Positions 38,947 to 47,853 of a DNA stretch of 64,000 nt are shown one piece after another (the stretch's first letter is position 1; each line of letters opens with the position of its first letter). Source of the DNA: Natronosalvus rutilus (GTDB lineage: Archaea; Halobacteriota; Halobacteria; Halobacteriales; Natrialbaceae); contig NZ_CP100355.1 of NCBI RefSeq assembly GCF_024204665.1, positions 3,722,995-3,786,994 of the forward strand, in the 5' to 3' direction. The translations under genes and the position numbers were made by a program. Below the pieces are notes generated by a model. The model was not told the origin of the DNA and made no database searches. It saw only the letters and a list, made by a program, of their open reading frames with translations.

Positions 38947-40122
38947 CTACCCGTCGTACGCCGGAATACCAGTCAGATCGTGACCCAGCACGAGCGTGTG
39001 GATGTCGTGGGTGCCCTCGTAGGTGTAGACCGTCTCCATATTCGCCAGGTGGCGCATGGGCGAGTAGTCCGTCGTGATACCGTTCCCGCCAAGCATCTCG
39101 CGGGCTACCCGCGACTGCTCGCGGGCCATCCGGACGTTGTTGCGCTTGGCCATCGAGACGTGTTGCGGACGCAGGTCCCCGCGCTCCTTGAGTTCGGCCA
39201 GCCGGTAGGCGAGCAACTGCGCGAGCGTAATCTGGGTCGCCATCTCCGCTAGCTTGTCCTGTTGGAGCTGGAAGCGACCGATCGGCCCGCCGAACTGCTC
39301 GCGGTCGGTCGCGTACTGGCGCGCGGTCTCGAAGCAATCCCGCGCCGCGCCAACGGCGCCCCAGGCGATGCCGTACCGGGCCTGGGTCAAACACGACAGC
39401 GGTCCCTTCATTCCCTCGACGCCGGGCAGAACGTTCTCCTCGGGGACGCGCACGTCGTTCAGGCCGATCTCGCCCGTGATCGACGCTCGCAGGGAGAGCT
39501 TCTCGGTGATCTTGTTCGTCGAGACGCCGTCGCGATCGGTCTCGACCAGGAATCCACGAACGGCGTCCCCGCCCGTCTCGTCGCTCGAGCGGTCCTTCGC
39601 CCAGACGACCGCCACGTCCGCGATGGGGGAGTTCGTGATCCAGGTCTTCGAGCCGTTGAGCACGTAACCGTCCGCATCACGTTCGGCGCGAGTCTCCATA
39701 CCCGAGGGGTTCGAGCCGTGTTCGGGCTCCGTTAGGCCGAAACAGCCGACGGCCTCGCCCGCGCCGAGTTTGGGGAGCCACTCTTCTTTCTGCGCTTCGC
39801 TCCCATAGGCATGGATCGGGTACATGACCAGGGCGCCCTGGACGGACGCCATCGACCGCAGGCCGGAGTCGCACGCCTCGAGTTCCTGCATCAACAGTCC
39901 GTACGCCGTCTCGGAGACGTTCGGGGAGCCGTATCCCTCGAGGTTCGGGGCGTAAAAGCCCATCTCGCCCATCTCCGGAATGAGGTCGGTGGGGAATGTC
40001 CCGTTCTCGAAGTGGTCGCCGATATCGGGCGCAACTTCCGTCTCGACGAACTCACGGGCAGTATCGCGAATCAATCGTTCTTCCGCCTCGAGGTCGGCCT
40101 CGAGGGAGAGGTAATCGAGCAT
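38947..40122 (-). CDS. acyl-CoA dehydrogenase, glutaryl-CoA dehydrogenase-like
   Basis: A 391-residue FAD-dependent acyl-CoA dehydrogenase. Landmarks are FGLTEPEHGSNPSGMETRAE, YVLNGSKTWITNSPIADVAV, CLTQARYGIAWGAVGAARDC, REQFGGPIGRFQLQQDKLAE, MLGGNGITTDYSPMRHLANM and TYEGTHDIHTLVLGHDLTGI, the last with the catalytic Glu. The RYGIAWGA and TEPEHGS segments resemble glutaryl-CoA dehydrogenase, so oxidative decarboxylation of glutaryl-CoA or a related substrate is likely. The ATG at 40122 begins at MLDYLSLEADLE; upstream residues are not family-like. It is divergent from the aldehyde dehydrogenase gene across a 122-base promoter region. Confidence 0.88.
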   Translation of the reverse strand: MLDYLSLEADLEAEERLIRDTAREFVETEVAPDIGDHFENGTFPTDLIPEMGEMGFYAPNLEGYGSPNVSETAYGLLMQELEACDSGLRSMASVQGALVMYPIHAYGSEAQKEEWLPKLGAGEAVGCFGLTEPEHGSNPSGMETRAERDADGYVLNGSKTWITNSPIADVAVVWAKDRSSDETGGDAVRGFLVETDRDGVSTNKITEKLSLRASITGEIGLNDVRVPEENVLPGVEGMKGPLSCLTQARYGIAWGAVGAARDCFETARQYATDREQFGGPIGRFQLQQDKLAEMATQITLAQLLAYRLAELKERGDLRPQHVSMAKRNNVRMAREQSRVAREMLGGNGITTDYSPMRHLANMETVYTYEGTHDIHTLVLGHDLTGIPAYDG

Positions 40123-40244
40123 GGGTGTACGTCCGCGAGAGGGCGTGAAAAGAACTCCTATCTCGTCGCAATAATTGCCTCTCCTCCCGCCACTTCTCGT
40201 GAGCGTGCAGTAATTACACGTCGATCCGATACGTATCGGCCGCC

Positions 40245-41828
40245 ATGACATCCCAGCTGGCGGACTCGGTACTCTCGTCCGCCGCCGTCACAACGCGAGA
40301 CCTCGAGACCCTCGCCGACCGCATCGAGACGAGTGAAGCGGCGTCAATTCCGGTTCGCGCGCCCGCGACCGACGAAGTCGTGAGCCGCATTCCAGCGTGC
40401 TCCGAAGCCGACGTGGAATCCGCCGTCGAGCGCGCCCGTACGGCCCAGTCCGAGTGGGCCACCAGGGATCCAAAAGCTCGAGCTGCCGTCCTCGACCGCT
40501 TCGCCGACCTCGTCCTGGAGCGGCGCGAACGACTGCTGGACCTGATCCAGATCGAAACCGGCAAGTCCCGCGTGGACGCCGCCGAGGAGGTGCTCGACGT
40601 CCCCGCGACGGCCGCTTACTACGCGACTCGAGGTCCCGACCTGCTCGCCGACGAGTCGCGCGACGGCGTATTCCCGCTGCTGACCGACGCGCGCGTGACC
40701 TACGACCCTGTCGGCGTCGTCGGCGTCATCTCGCCGTGGAACTACCCGCTGACGCTCGCGATTACCGACGCCATCCCGGCGCTGCTCGCTGGCAACGGCG
40801 TCGTCCTCAAGCCCGATGAGAAGACGCCGTTCGTCGCCCTCGAGCTGGCCGCCTTGCTCGAGGAAGCTGGCCTCCCACCGGGAGTCTTCGAGATCGTTAC
40901 CGGCGAGGGATCGACCGTCGGTCCCGCGCTGATCGACCGCGCGGACTACCTGTCGTTTACTGGGAGCACCGCCACCGGGCGTAGCGTCGCCGAGCGTGCG
41001 GGCCGGAACCTTATCGACTGTTCGCTCGAGTTAGGCGGGAAGAATCCGATGGTCGTCCTTGCCGATGCCGACCCCGAGACGGCCGCTCGTGGGGCCGTCC
41101 AGGGGTGTTTCGCGAACGCCGGGCAGCTCTGTCTCGCGATGGAGCGAATCTACGTCGAGGCGCCCCGCTACGAGGCCTTCCTCGACGCCTTCGTCCGCGA
41201 GACGCGCGCGCTCTCGCTCGGGACAGGCCTCGAGTACGGCCCCGACGTGGGCTCGCTGATCGACGGCGACCAGCTCGAGCGCGTCGAAGCACACGTCGCG
41301 GACGCCCTCGAGCGCGGTGCGTCCATTCTGACGGGCGGCCGTGCCCGACCCGACGTCGGCCCCTTCTGCTACGAGCCGACGATCCTGACCGACGTGGCGC
41401 CCGACTCGATGGCGGCCTGCGAGGAGACGTTCGGCCCCGTCGTCTCCGTCGAGCCGGTCCCCTCCGCGGGTCGGGCGGTCGAGGCCGCCAACAAGACCGA
41501 GTACGGCCTGAACGCGAGCGTCTGGACCGGCGACCGGCGGCGCGGAATCGAACTCGCCCGCGAGATCGACGCTGGAACCGTGTGCGTCAACGACGCCTAC
41601 ATCTCTGGCTGGGCGGCCACCGACGCGCCGATGGGCGGCGTCGGGGACTCCGGCCTGGGTCGTCGCCACGGCCCCGAGGGGCTCGAGCGGTACCTCGAGT
41701 CGAAGACCATCGCCTCCTCGCGCGTCGGACCAGTGTGGAACCCGCCCGGCGTGCCCGCTCGCTGGTTCGTTCGCGGAATGGTTGGCGCCCTGGGCGTCCG
41801 GAAGCGACTCTCGAGGTGGTTCCGATGA
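40245..41828 (+). CDS. aldehyde dehydrogenase family protein (succinate-semialdehyde dehydrogenase-like)
   Basis: A 527-residue NAD(P)-dependent aldehyde dehydrogenase that oxidises an aldehyde to a carboxylic acid. Landmarks are GVVGVISPWNYPLTLAITDA, FTGSTATGRSVAERAG, the catalytic Glu in LELGGKNPMVVL, the catalytic Cys in ANAGQLCLAMERIYV, and ETFGPVVSVEPVPSAG. The last 25 residues (WFVRGMVGALGVRKRLSRWF) are basic and amphipathic, unusual here and possibly membrane-binding. Its stop overlaps the start of the reductase-like SDR gene (41825-41828), so the two are coupled. Substrate is unknown; the neighbour suggests a long-chain or CoA-derived aldehyde. Confidence 0.88.
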   Translation: MTSQLADSVLSSAAVTTRDLETLADRIETSEAASIPVRAPATDEVVSRIPACSEADVESAVERARTAQSEWATRDPKARAAVLDRFADLVLERRERLLDLIQIETGKSRVDAAEEVLDVPATAAYYATRGPDLLADESRDGVFPLLTDARVTYDPVGVVGVISPWNYPLTLAITDAIPALLAGNGVVLKPDEKTPFVALELAALLEEAGLPPGVFEIVTGEGSTVGPALIDRADYLSFTGSTATGRSVAERAGRNLIDCSLELGGKNPMVVLADADPETAARGAVQGCFANAGQLCLAMERIYVEAPRYEAFLDAFVRETRALSLGTGLEYGPDVGSLIDGDQLERVEAHVADALERGASILTGGRARPDVGPFCYEPTILTDVAPDSMAACEETFGPVVSVEPVPSAGRAVEAANKTEYGLNASVWTGDRRRGIELAREIDAGTVCVNDAYISGWAATDAPMGGVGDSGLGRRHGPEGLERYLESKTIASSRVGPVWNPPGVPARWFVRGMVGALGVRKRLSRWFR

Positions 41829-42928
41829 CCGATTCCGATCCACGAGTCCTCCTGACCGGCTTCCCCGGCTTTCTCGGCTCCGCGTTGCTCGGGCGACTGC
41901 TCGCTCGCGGTGACGAGCCTGTCGCCTGCCTGGTCCAGCCGCAGTACAGACCACTTGCCGAGCGACGGGCCGCTGAATTGATCGAGGCGGTGGACGGCAT
42001 CGACGCATCGTCCGAGCCGATTCGACTGTACGAGGGCGACATCACCGAACCCGAACTCGGCCTCGACACCGGCGCGTTCGACGCACTCGAGTCCGTTCGC
42101 GAGTGCTACCACCTCGCGGCCGTCTACGACCTCGGCATTCAGCAGGACCTGGCCGAGGCCGTCAACGTCCGTGGGACCGAACACGTCCTCGACGCAGCCG
42201 AAACGCTGGACGTCGATCGCTTCCAGTACGTCAGTACCTGCTACGTCAGTGGCCGCTACGACGGCGTCTTCACCGAGGCCCACCTCGAGGAGGGGCAGTC
42301 GTTCAACAATCACTACGAAGAGACCAAGTATCGCGCGGAGGTGCTGGTCCAGGAGCGCATGGCCGAGGGGCTTCCGGCGACAGTCTACCGGCCGTCGATC
42401 GTCGTCGGCGACAGCGAAACTGGCGAGACGGGGAAGTACGACGGCCCGTATTATCTACTCCGCCTTTTGGCCGCACAGCCGGCGGCGTGCTCGGTCGGCC
42501 TGTCGCTCCCGGCCTCGAGTCGGACGGAACTCAACGTCGTCCCGCGGGATTTCGTCGTCAACGCCATCGCCCACCTCAGTGCTCACGACGACGCCGTCGG
42601 CGAGGTGTACCAGCTCTGCGATCCGACTCCACTGACGGTGCCCCCGTTCGTGGACGCGCTCGCGGACGCGATGGATCACCGCGTGGTGTCACCGCTGGTT
42701 CCAAAGTCGATCGCTCGGCGAGTGCTTGCGGGGATAGAATCGATGGGCCTGCCCGCGGAACCGGCGACGATCGATTACTTCGACCACCCGACGAGTTACG
42801 CGTGTCCGAACACGCGCCGGGCGCTCGCGGGGACGGAACTCGAGTGTCCGCCGTTCGGGTCCTACGTCGAGCGGCTGGTCGAGTTCGCGCTCGAGCATCC
42901 CGAGATCGGCGACGAAGCGATGGTGTGA
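41825..42928 (+). CDS. extended SDR protein, thioester/fatty-acyl reductase-like
   Basis: A 367-residue NAD(P)-binding protein of the extended SDR class. The glycine motif is LLTGFPGFLGSALLGRLLAR, followed by CYHLAAVYDLGIQQDLAEAV, the active-site pair in NNHYEETKYRAEVLV, RPSIVVGDSETGETGKYDGP and a C-terminal helical part. The GFPGFLG start and overall layout resemble thioester-reductase and fatty-acyl-CoA-reductase (male-sterility) domains, which reduce acyl thioesters to aldehydes. With the upstream aldehyde dehydrogenase, a four-base-overlap pair handling an aldehyde intermediate is likely. It could also be an ordinary steroid or sugar dehydrogenase. Confidence 0.78.
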   Translation: MTDSDPRVLLTGFPGFLGSALLGRLLARGDEPVACLVQPQYRPLAERRAAELIEAVDGIDASSEPIRLYEGDITEPELGLDTGAFDALESVRECYHLAAVYDLGIQQDLAEAVNVRGTEHVLDAAETLDVDRFQYVSTCYVSGRYDGVFTEAHLEEGQSFNNHYEETKYRAEVLVQERMAEGLPATVYRPSIVVGDSETGETGKYDGPYYLLRLLAAQPAACSVGLSLPASSRTELNVVPRDFVVNAIAHLSAHDDAVGEVYQLCDPTPLTVPPFVDALADAMDHRVVSPLVPKSIARRVLAGIESMGLPAEPATIDYFDHPTSYACPNTRRALAGTELECPPFGSYVERLVEFALEHPEIGDEAMV

Positions 42929-42945
42929 CTCGTCTCGAGCGCACG

Positions 42946-42953
42946 GCTTTTGG
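42946..42953 (+). promoter_or_regulatory. TATA-like box of hemB
   Basis: CTTTTGGC about 24-31 bases before the ATG at 42977, consistent with a leaderless hemB transcript. Confidence 0.35.
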
Positions 42954-42976
42954 CTGTGCCGTCGGTAGTGGCGGAT

Positions 42977-43993
42977 ATGAACGTGGACCTCACGCACCGT
43001 CCCCGCCGCCTCCGCAAGGACCGCATTCGGGGACTCGTCAGCGAAACGAGCCTCGAGCCGTCGGACTTCATCGCACCCGTCTTCGTCGACGCGACGACCG
43101 ACGAGCGCGTTCCAATCGAATCGATGCCCGGTCACGAGCGCGTCCCGCTCGCAGAGGCCGTCCCCCGCGTCGAGGAGGTGCTCGAGACCGGCGTCCAGGC
43201 GGTAATGCTCTTTGGCATCCCGCGGTCGAAGGACGCCGAAGGGACTCGCGCGTGGGTCGACGACGGCGTCGTCCAGGAGGCCACCCGCCGGATTACCGAC
43301 GAGACGGACGCCTACGTGATCACCGACGTCTGTCTCTGTGAGTACACCGAGCACGGTCACTGCGGGCCGCTTGAGGCGGGGGCGCGCGACTACGAAGGCG
43401 AACAGCATTCCTCGGGCGCGAGCGGCGGCCTCACCGTCGACAACGACGCCACCCTCGAGTCCCTGGAGCGAATCGCCGTCTCCCACGCCGACGCGGGCGC
43501 GGAGATGGTCGCCCCGAGCGGTATGATGGACGGAATGGTCGGCTTCATCAGGACCGCCCTCGACCGCGAGGGCCACGCCGACGTGGCGGTCATGAGCTAC
43601 GCCGCGAAGTACGAGAGTGCCTTCTACGGCCCCTTCCGGGACGCCGCCGACGGCGCGCCCAGTTTCGGCGACCGCCGCCACTACCAGATGGACCCGGCCA
43701 ACCGCCGCGAGGCGACCCGTGAGGTCCGTCTCGACGTCGAGCAGGGGGCGGACGTGCTGATGGTCAAACCCGCCCTGCCCTATCTCGACGTCGTGAGCGA
43801 CCTTCGGAGAGAATTCGAACACCCAGTCGCCGCCTACAACGTCTCCGGCGAGTACGCCATGCTCCAGGCCGCCGGCGAGAAGGGGTGGCTCGATCTCGAG
43901 GCGGCCGCCCTCGAGTCGCTACTCTCGATCAAACGGGCAGGCGCCGATCTGATTCTGACGTACTTTGCCGAGGACGTGGCCCCGCGCCTCTGA
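42977..43993 (+). CDS. hemB: delta-aminolevulinic acid dehydratase (porphobilinogen synthase)
   Basis: A 338-residue HemB joining two 5-aminolevulinate molecules to porphobilinogen on the heme, siroheme and cobalamin path. Landmarks are RPRRLRKDRIRGLVSETSLE, DFIAPVFVDATTDERVP, the zinc-type cysteine cluster CLCEYTEHGHCG, VAPSGMMDGMVGFIRTAL, the active-site lysines in SYAAKYESAFYGPFRDA and LMVKPALPYLDVV, and YNVSGEYAMLQAAGEKGW. The Cys-rich loop indicates a zinc-dependent enzyme. The start is ATG 42977; upstream residues to 42950 are not family-like. It is monocistronic, followed by a gap of about 480 bases. Confidence 0.96.
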   Translation: MNVDLTHRPRRLRKDRIRGLVSETSLEPSDFIAPVFVDATTDERVPIESMPGHERVPLAEAVPRVEEVLETGVQAVMLFGIPRSKDAEGTRAWVDDGVVQEATRRITDETDAYVITDVCLCEYTEHGHCGPLEAGARDYEGEQHSSGASGGLTVDNDATLESLERIAVSHADAGAEMVAPSGMMDGMVGFIRTALDREGHADVAVMSYAAKYESAFYGPFRDAADGAPSFGDRRHYQMDPANRREATREVRLDVEQGADVLMVKPALPYLDVVSDLRREFEHPVAAYNVSGEYAMLQAAGEKGWLDLEAAALESLLSIKRAGADLILTYFAEDVAPRL

Positions 43994-44332
43994 GTCGGGT
44001 TCGCCGCAACTCGGACTGATACCTCGAGTGCGTGTGACTCGAGTATCGTACGACTCGAATCGACGGTTCATCGCGCTCGAGCGGGGCCGCTCGGACGTTC
44101 GTCCAGTCGTGGTTCCGCGTTCCGTGACGACTGGCAACGTTTGCCGCGCGCGAGCCCGAAACCAGCCGTTCCGAACGTGTACGGCGGCGGTGAAGCGATA
44201 TTTGGCGCAAACGGACGCTGGCAATCGTCCAGTTTCAGTCGCTTGGGTGCCGTGCTCCTGGACGGACGGACACCTTAAATCGGTACTAGGTGCGTAATAT
44301 GTTGTAGATTTTACGGCCTACAAGAGTATATC
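43994..44332. other. gap between hemB and the amt leader
   Basis: The first 300 bases carry only random-looking open frames with non-acidic composition, and I see no gene, tRNA or repeat. A CTTAAATCGG element near 44274-44283 is TATA-like, but only the two-codon frame ATG-TTG-TAG follows it. The next recognisable element is the palindrome at 44333. Confidence 0.4.
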
Positions 44333-44346
44333 TTGACGTTCGTCAA
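44333..44346. promoter_or_regulatory. inverted repeat upstream of the amt promoter
   Basis: TTGACGTTCGTCAA has perfect six-base arms (TTGACG/CGTCAA) around TT. It ends eight bases before the TATA element at 44354, so it overlaps or touches the expected BRE, a typical position for a repressor or activator site. The binding protein is unknown. Confidence 0.45.
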
Positions 44347-44353
44347 CGATAAT

Positions 44354-44362
44354 CCTTATATT
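44354..44362 (+). promoter_or_regulatory. TATA box of the amt transcript
   Basis: CCTTATATT-type element (CTTATATTA, 44354-44362). Initiation is expected near 44382, which leaves a leader of about 90 bases before the amt ATG and just includes the upstream ORF at 44404. A second AT-rich element (GATATAG, about 44389-44395) is a weaker alternative. Confidence 0.5.
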
Positions 44363-44403
44363 ATCCACCCACATCCACATCGAACGTGAGATATAGTCCA
44401 AAC

Positions 44404-44475
44404 ATGCACAAAAAGTGGCTTGAAGCAAACGAACGTCTACAGAACAGCCCCAGCTCATCGAGGATGCTCCCATGA
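44404..44475 (+). CDS. 23-codon upstream ORF overlapping the amt start
   Basis: ATG at 44404 opens 23 codons ([15 protein letters not shown], then Pro, four serine/arginine-type residues and MLP) ending in TGA at 44473-44475. The stop overlaps the amt ATG (44472) in an ATGA arrangement. The peptide is basic-neutral, unlike the acidic proteome. It could be a translated leader coupling ribosomes onto amt, or simply an accidental frame. There is no family match. Confidence 0.35.
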   Translation: MHKKWLEANERLQNSPSSSRMLP

Positions 44476-46127
44476 TCGACGCCACACCGTTGCAGGTCGA
44501 TCCCGAGGTGCTCGTCGAGGGCGTCAACCTCGCGTGGGTGCTGACGGTCACCTTCCTGATCTTCTTCATGCACGCGGGCTTCGCCATGCTCGAGGCCGGC
44601 CAGGTGCGCTCGAAGAACGTCGCGAACCAGCTGACGAAAAACTTGCTGACCTGGAGCGTCGGCGTGACCGTGTTCTTCCTGATCGGCGCCGGGGTCGAAG
44701 GTCTCGTCGCGGGTGACGGATTCGTGCCGGCCTTCGACGTGGCCGAACCCAACGCGTGGGTCGACTGGCTGTTCGGCGCCGTCTTCGCGATGACGGCGGC
44801 GACCATCGTCTCCGGAGCCGTCGCCGGCCGTGCGAAACTCCGCGCGTACGTCGGCTACACGTTCTTGCTGGCGGCGGTCATCTACCCGGTTGTCACTGGT
44901 CTCACTTGGGCCGGGAGTCATCTGGCCGTCGGCGGGGTCGTCTTCGAGGACTTCGCCGGCGGCATGATCGTCCACGGGATGGGCGGCATCGCCGGCCTCA
45001 CCGCCGCGTGGGTCCTCGGCCCGCGCCTCGACCGCTACAACCAGGACGGGTCGGTCAACGTGATCCCCGGCCACTCGCTGACCTTCGCCGTGCTCGGCAC
45101 GCTCGTGCTCGCCTTCGGCTGGTACGGCTTCAACGTCGGTACCGCAGCGACGGTCTTCGCGCTCGAGGGCGGGGAACTCGTCCTCGGGGACTTCGCCACC
45201 GTCGGTCGCGTCGCCATGACGACGACCATCGCGATGGGCTGTGGGGCCATGGGTGCCGGGCTCGTCGCCTGGCTCAAGACCGGGAAAGTCGACACCCTGT
45301 ACGTCGCCAACGGCGTGCTCGCCGGACTCGTCGGTATCACCGCGATCCCCCACACGACCGCGTGGTGGGGCGCGTTCGTCGTCGGCGGGCTCGCCGGCGC
45401 CCAGCTCCCGCTGGTCTTCAGCTTCGTCGAGAACGTCCTGAAGATCGACGACGTCTGCGCCGTGTTCCCCGTCCACGGCTCGGCCGGGGTCCTCGGGACG
45501 CTCCTGTACCCGTTCGTCGCCGCACCCGGCGTCGTCGAGAGCGTCGCGAACGCGTTCGCCGCACAGGTCGTCGGCGTGGTCGTCATCGCCGGCTGGACGA
45601 TCCTCGCCACGGGCCTCGTCTGGGGCGCGTTCAAAGCGGTCGGCCAGGCTCGAGTCACGCCTGAACACGAACGCGACGGCCTCGACGTGAGCGAACACGG
45701 CGTCGACACCTATCCCGAGTTCGGCACGCCCGAAGTCGCGGCCGACGGCGGTCCGATTCGAACTGACGGCGGTACTGCAGACAGCGGCATCTGGATGGTC
45801 ACGGCCATCGTCCGTCCCGACCGCCTGGGCGATGTGAAGACGAACCTCGCCGGAATCGGCGCCCCCTCGCTGACGGTCACGAACGTCTCCGGTCGCGGCT
45901 CCCAGCCCGCGAAGACCGGCCAGTGGCGCGGCGAGGAGTACGCCGTCGACCTCCACCAAAAAGTCAAGATCGAGTGCGTCGTCGCCGACGTCCCGGCCAC
46001 CGAGGTCGTCGACGCAATCCGCGAGGCCGCGAACACAGGCGAACCGGGCGACGGCAAGATTTTCGTTATCCCGGTCGAGGACGCCTGCCAGGTCCGCACG
46101 GGGGCAACCGGCCCCGAAGCCGTCTAA
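44472..46127 (+). CDS. ammonium transporter fused to a P-II (GlnK-like) domain
   Basis: A 551-residue fusion. Residues 1-400 form the eleven-helix Amt channel, with [71 protein letters not shown] and [20 protein letters not shown]. After a linker rich in Gly and Asp, residues about 437-551 are a full P-II signal-protein domain: [20 protein letters not shown], the T-loop with [20 protein letters not shown], and [19 protein letters not shown] ending in RTGATG. In bacteria GlnK is separate and blocks AmtB by inserting its T-loop. Here Trp replaces the usual Tyr51 uridylylation site. Import of ammonium with built-in regulation is inferred. Confidence 0.92.
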   Translation: MIDATPLQVDPEVLVEGVNLAWVLTVTFLIFFMHAGFAMLEAGQVRSKNVANQLTKNLLTWSVGVTVFFLIGAGVEGLVAGDGFVPAFDVAEPNAWVDWLFGAVFAMTAATIVSGAVAGRAKLRAYVGYTFLLAAVIYPVVTGLTWAGSHLAVGGVVFEDFAGGMIVHGMGGIAGLTAAWVLGPRLDRYNQDGSVNVIPGHSLTFAVLGTLVLAFGWYGFNVGTAATVFALEGGELVLGDFATVGRVAMTTTIAMGCGAMGAGLVAWLKTGKVDTLYVANGVLAGLVGITAIPHTTAWWGAFVVGGLAGAQLPLVFSFVENVLKIDDVCAVFPVHGSAGVLGTLLYPFVAAPGVVESVANAFAAQVVGVVVIAGWTILATGLVWGAFKAVGQARVTPEHERDGLDVSEHGVDTYPEFGTPEVAADGGPIRTDGGTADSGIWMVTAIVRPDRLGDVKTNLAGIGAPSLTVTNVSGRGSQPAKTGQWRGEEYAVDLHQKVKIECVVADVPATEVVDAIREAANTGEPGDGKIFVIPVEDACQVRTGATGPEAV

Positions 46128-46337
46128 CAGCGGATCGAGGCCGTTCCTGGGACAAGGTCAGAACGTTCCTCGAGACGGATTTCGAACACTACTCAAAACG
46201 AATTCTGAACGTCCGCGAGACGGGTTTCGAACGCCCCCGCGCGTTCTCGCTCGATAGTTTGGCATTGGAACCAGTCGTGAACGTCGACTGTCAGTACACA
46301 CTACGTTTCAAGAGGACGTACGAAATACGTCGAACCG

Positions 46338-47804
46338 ATGCGCCGTTCGCTCACCATCGGTCTCCTGCTCGTCGCGCTGAGCCTCGTCCTCGTCGGCGGT
46401 CCGTCGGCATTTCTCTCGCCGTCGACAGAAGACGTTGCGCCCGAGACGTCCGAGGACCCCGAGGTCGAACTCGTCACCTTCGAGGGCTCCGAGAGCGCGA
46501 TCTGGGCGTACATGAGCCCGAGCAAGACGCACAAGAAACACAGCCCCATCAACGTCTTCGTTCGGGGCGACAGCGACGAGGTCGTCCGCCTGCTCCAGGA
46601 GGACGCTGACGGCGACTGGCAGGAACTCGAGGAAGACGAACAGGACGCCGACGCCGACACCTACGCGGTGTTCGGGGGGAATGAAACGAACGAAACCGAC
46701 GAAGCCAACGGGACTAACGGAACTAACGGAACTAACGGTCCCAACGAAACTAACGGTCCCAACGGAACCGATGAGGGCAATGAAAGCAACGAGACCGCGA
46801 ACAAAACCAACGAAACCGCGAACGAAACCGGACTCGAGGCCATCAATCGACAGATCGCCACCACCACGAACTGGGGCGAAACCGCGGGCGGAACTCGATA
46901 CGCCTGGATCGATCCCGGTCCCGACGAGCCAGCCTACTGGACCACCGAAACGGTGCAACTCGACGACGGCACCTACTACGGGCAGCGGACCCACATCCGA
47001 GTCTACGCGAGCCCTAACCCCGACGACCAGTGGGTCGCCATGCAAGCCCACAGCGAGCACTTCGACTGGTTCACCCTCCGCCACCGCGTCGACGGCGTCG
47101 AGAACGCCCAGCTCGAGGTCGAACGCGAGCTCATGGCTCTCCCGCAGGTCGATCCGAAAGAGGACGTCGTCCGCCAGAACGTGGACAACGCCGGCCCCTC
47201 CGACGCCGACGGCTGGGCAACCAAAGTCAACCTGATGGGGCTCTTCGTCCTTCCGGTCTTCGGGCTCGCCGCCGGCCGGGAGATCGTCGAACGCACTCCA
47301 CAGCCCCTCGAGGACCGTATCACGGAGGTCGACAAGCGACGACTCGCCGCCGCCTACGACCGGATCGAGGTTCGTCACCCCATCCTGGCGGGGGCCATCG
47401 TCGCGCTGTTCCTCGGCGTTCGCGTCGCCGGCATTGCCCTCGAGCAGTGGGCCACGTTCCTCACGATGCACAACATCGCGGCAATTCTGTATCCAGTGAT
47501 CGCGCTGGGCATCCCTATCGCCACCTATCTGATCGCCCGCGGCCTCGAGTCCAGACTCGACGCGGCCGTCGCGGCCTCGATTTCGCTCGCGGCGGCGATG
47601 TGGATCGACTACGGAATGGTCGGCGTCAGTTCGCTCCCCATCGACGTCGTGCTCCAGCGGATGCTCGTGATCGTCGCCATCGGGCTCATCGCCGGCGGGG
47701 CTGCCCGACGAGCAACTCGGGACCGTGTCCTGAACGACATGCTGCTGGTCGGCGTCGCGATGTGGGGGCTCGTGCTGGTCGGCACGCTGCTCGGGTACTT
47801 CTGA
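46338..47804 (+). CDS. membrane protein with a sequon-rich extracellular linker
   Basis: A 488-residue membrane protein. A signal anchor (SLTIGLLLVALSLVLVGGPS) leads to an extracytoplasmic domain. Residues about 115-170 are a low-complexity track made almost only of Asn-X-Thr/Ser units (NETNETDEANGTNGTNGTNG and so on), with a second beta-rich extracytoplasmic part after it. From about residue 295 there are six to seven transmembrane helices. The repeated sequons are the target of haloarchaeal N-glycosylation, so the linker could be heavily glycosylated. I recognise no family. It follows the amt gene after 210 bases and has no close operon partner. Confidence 0.75.
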   Translation: MRRSLTIGLLLVALSLVLVGGPSAFLSPSTEDVAPETSEDPEVELVTFEGSESAIWAYMSPSKTHKKHSPINVFVRGDSDEVVRLLQEDADGDWQELEEDEQDADADTYAVFGGNETNETDEANGTNGTNGTNGPNETNGPNGTDEGNESNETANKTNETANETGLEAINRQIATTTNWGETAGGTRYAWIDPGPDEPAYWTTETVQLDDGTYYGQRTHIRVYASPNPDDQWVAMQAHSEHFDWFTLRHRVDGVENAQLEVERELMALPQVDPKEDVVRQNVDNAGPSDADGWATKVNLMGLFVLPVFGLAAGREIVERTPQPLEDRITEVDKRRLAAAYDRIEVRHPILAGAIVALFLGVRVAGIALEQWATFLTMHNIAAILYPVIALGIPIATYLIARGLESRLDAAVAASISLAAAMWIDYGMVGVSSLPIDVVLQRMLVIVAIGLIAGGAARRATRDRVLNDMLLVGVAMWGLVLVGTLLGYF

Positions 47805-47853
47805 ACGCCGCGCTGCCGGACTTCCAGGCCGAACGGAAATAGCGTAACGCGGC

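Noticed and set aside
43965..44297. 110-codon plus-strand open frame after hemB
   Set aside because: It starts inside hemB in another frame, has a basic composition unlike the proteome and no recognised motif.
44361..45959. 532-codon minus-strand open frame opposite amt
   Set aside because: Antisense to a clear Amt-P-II fusion, with no motif and a composition typical of shadow frames.
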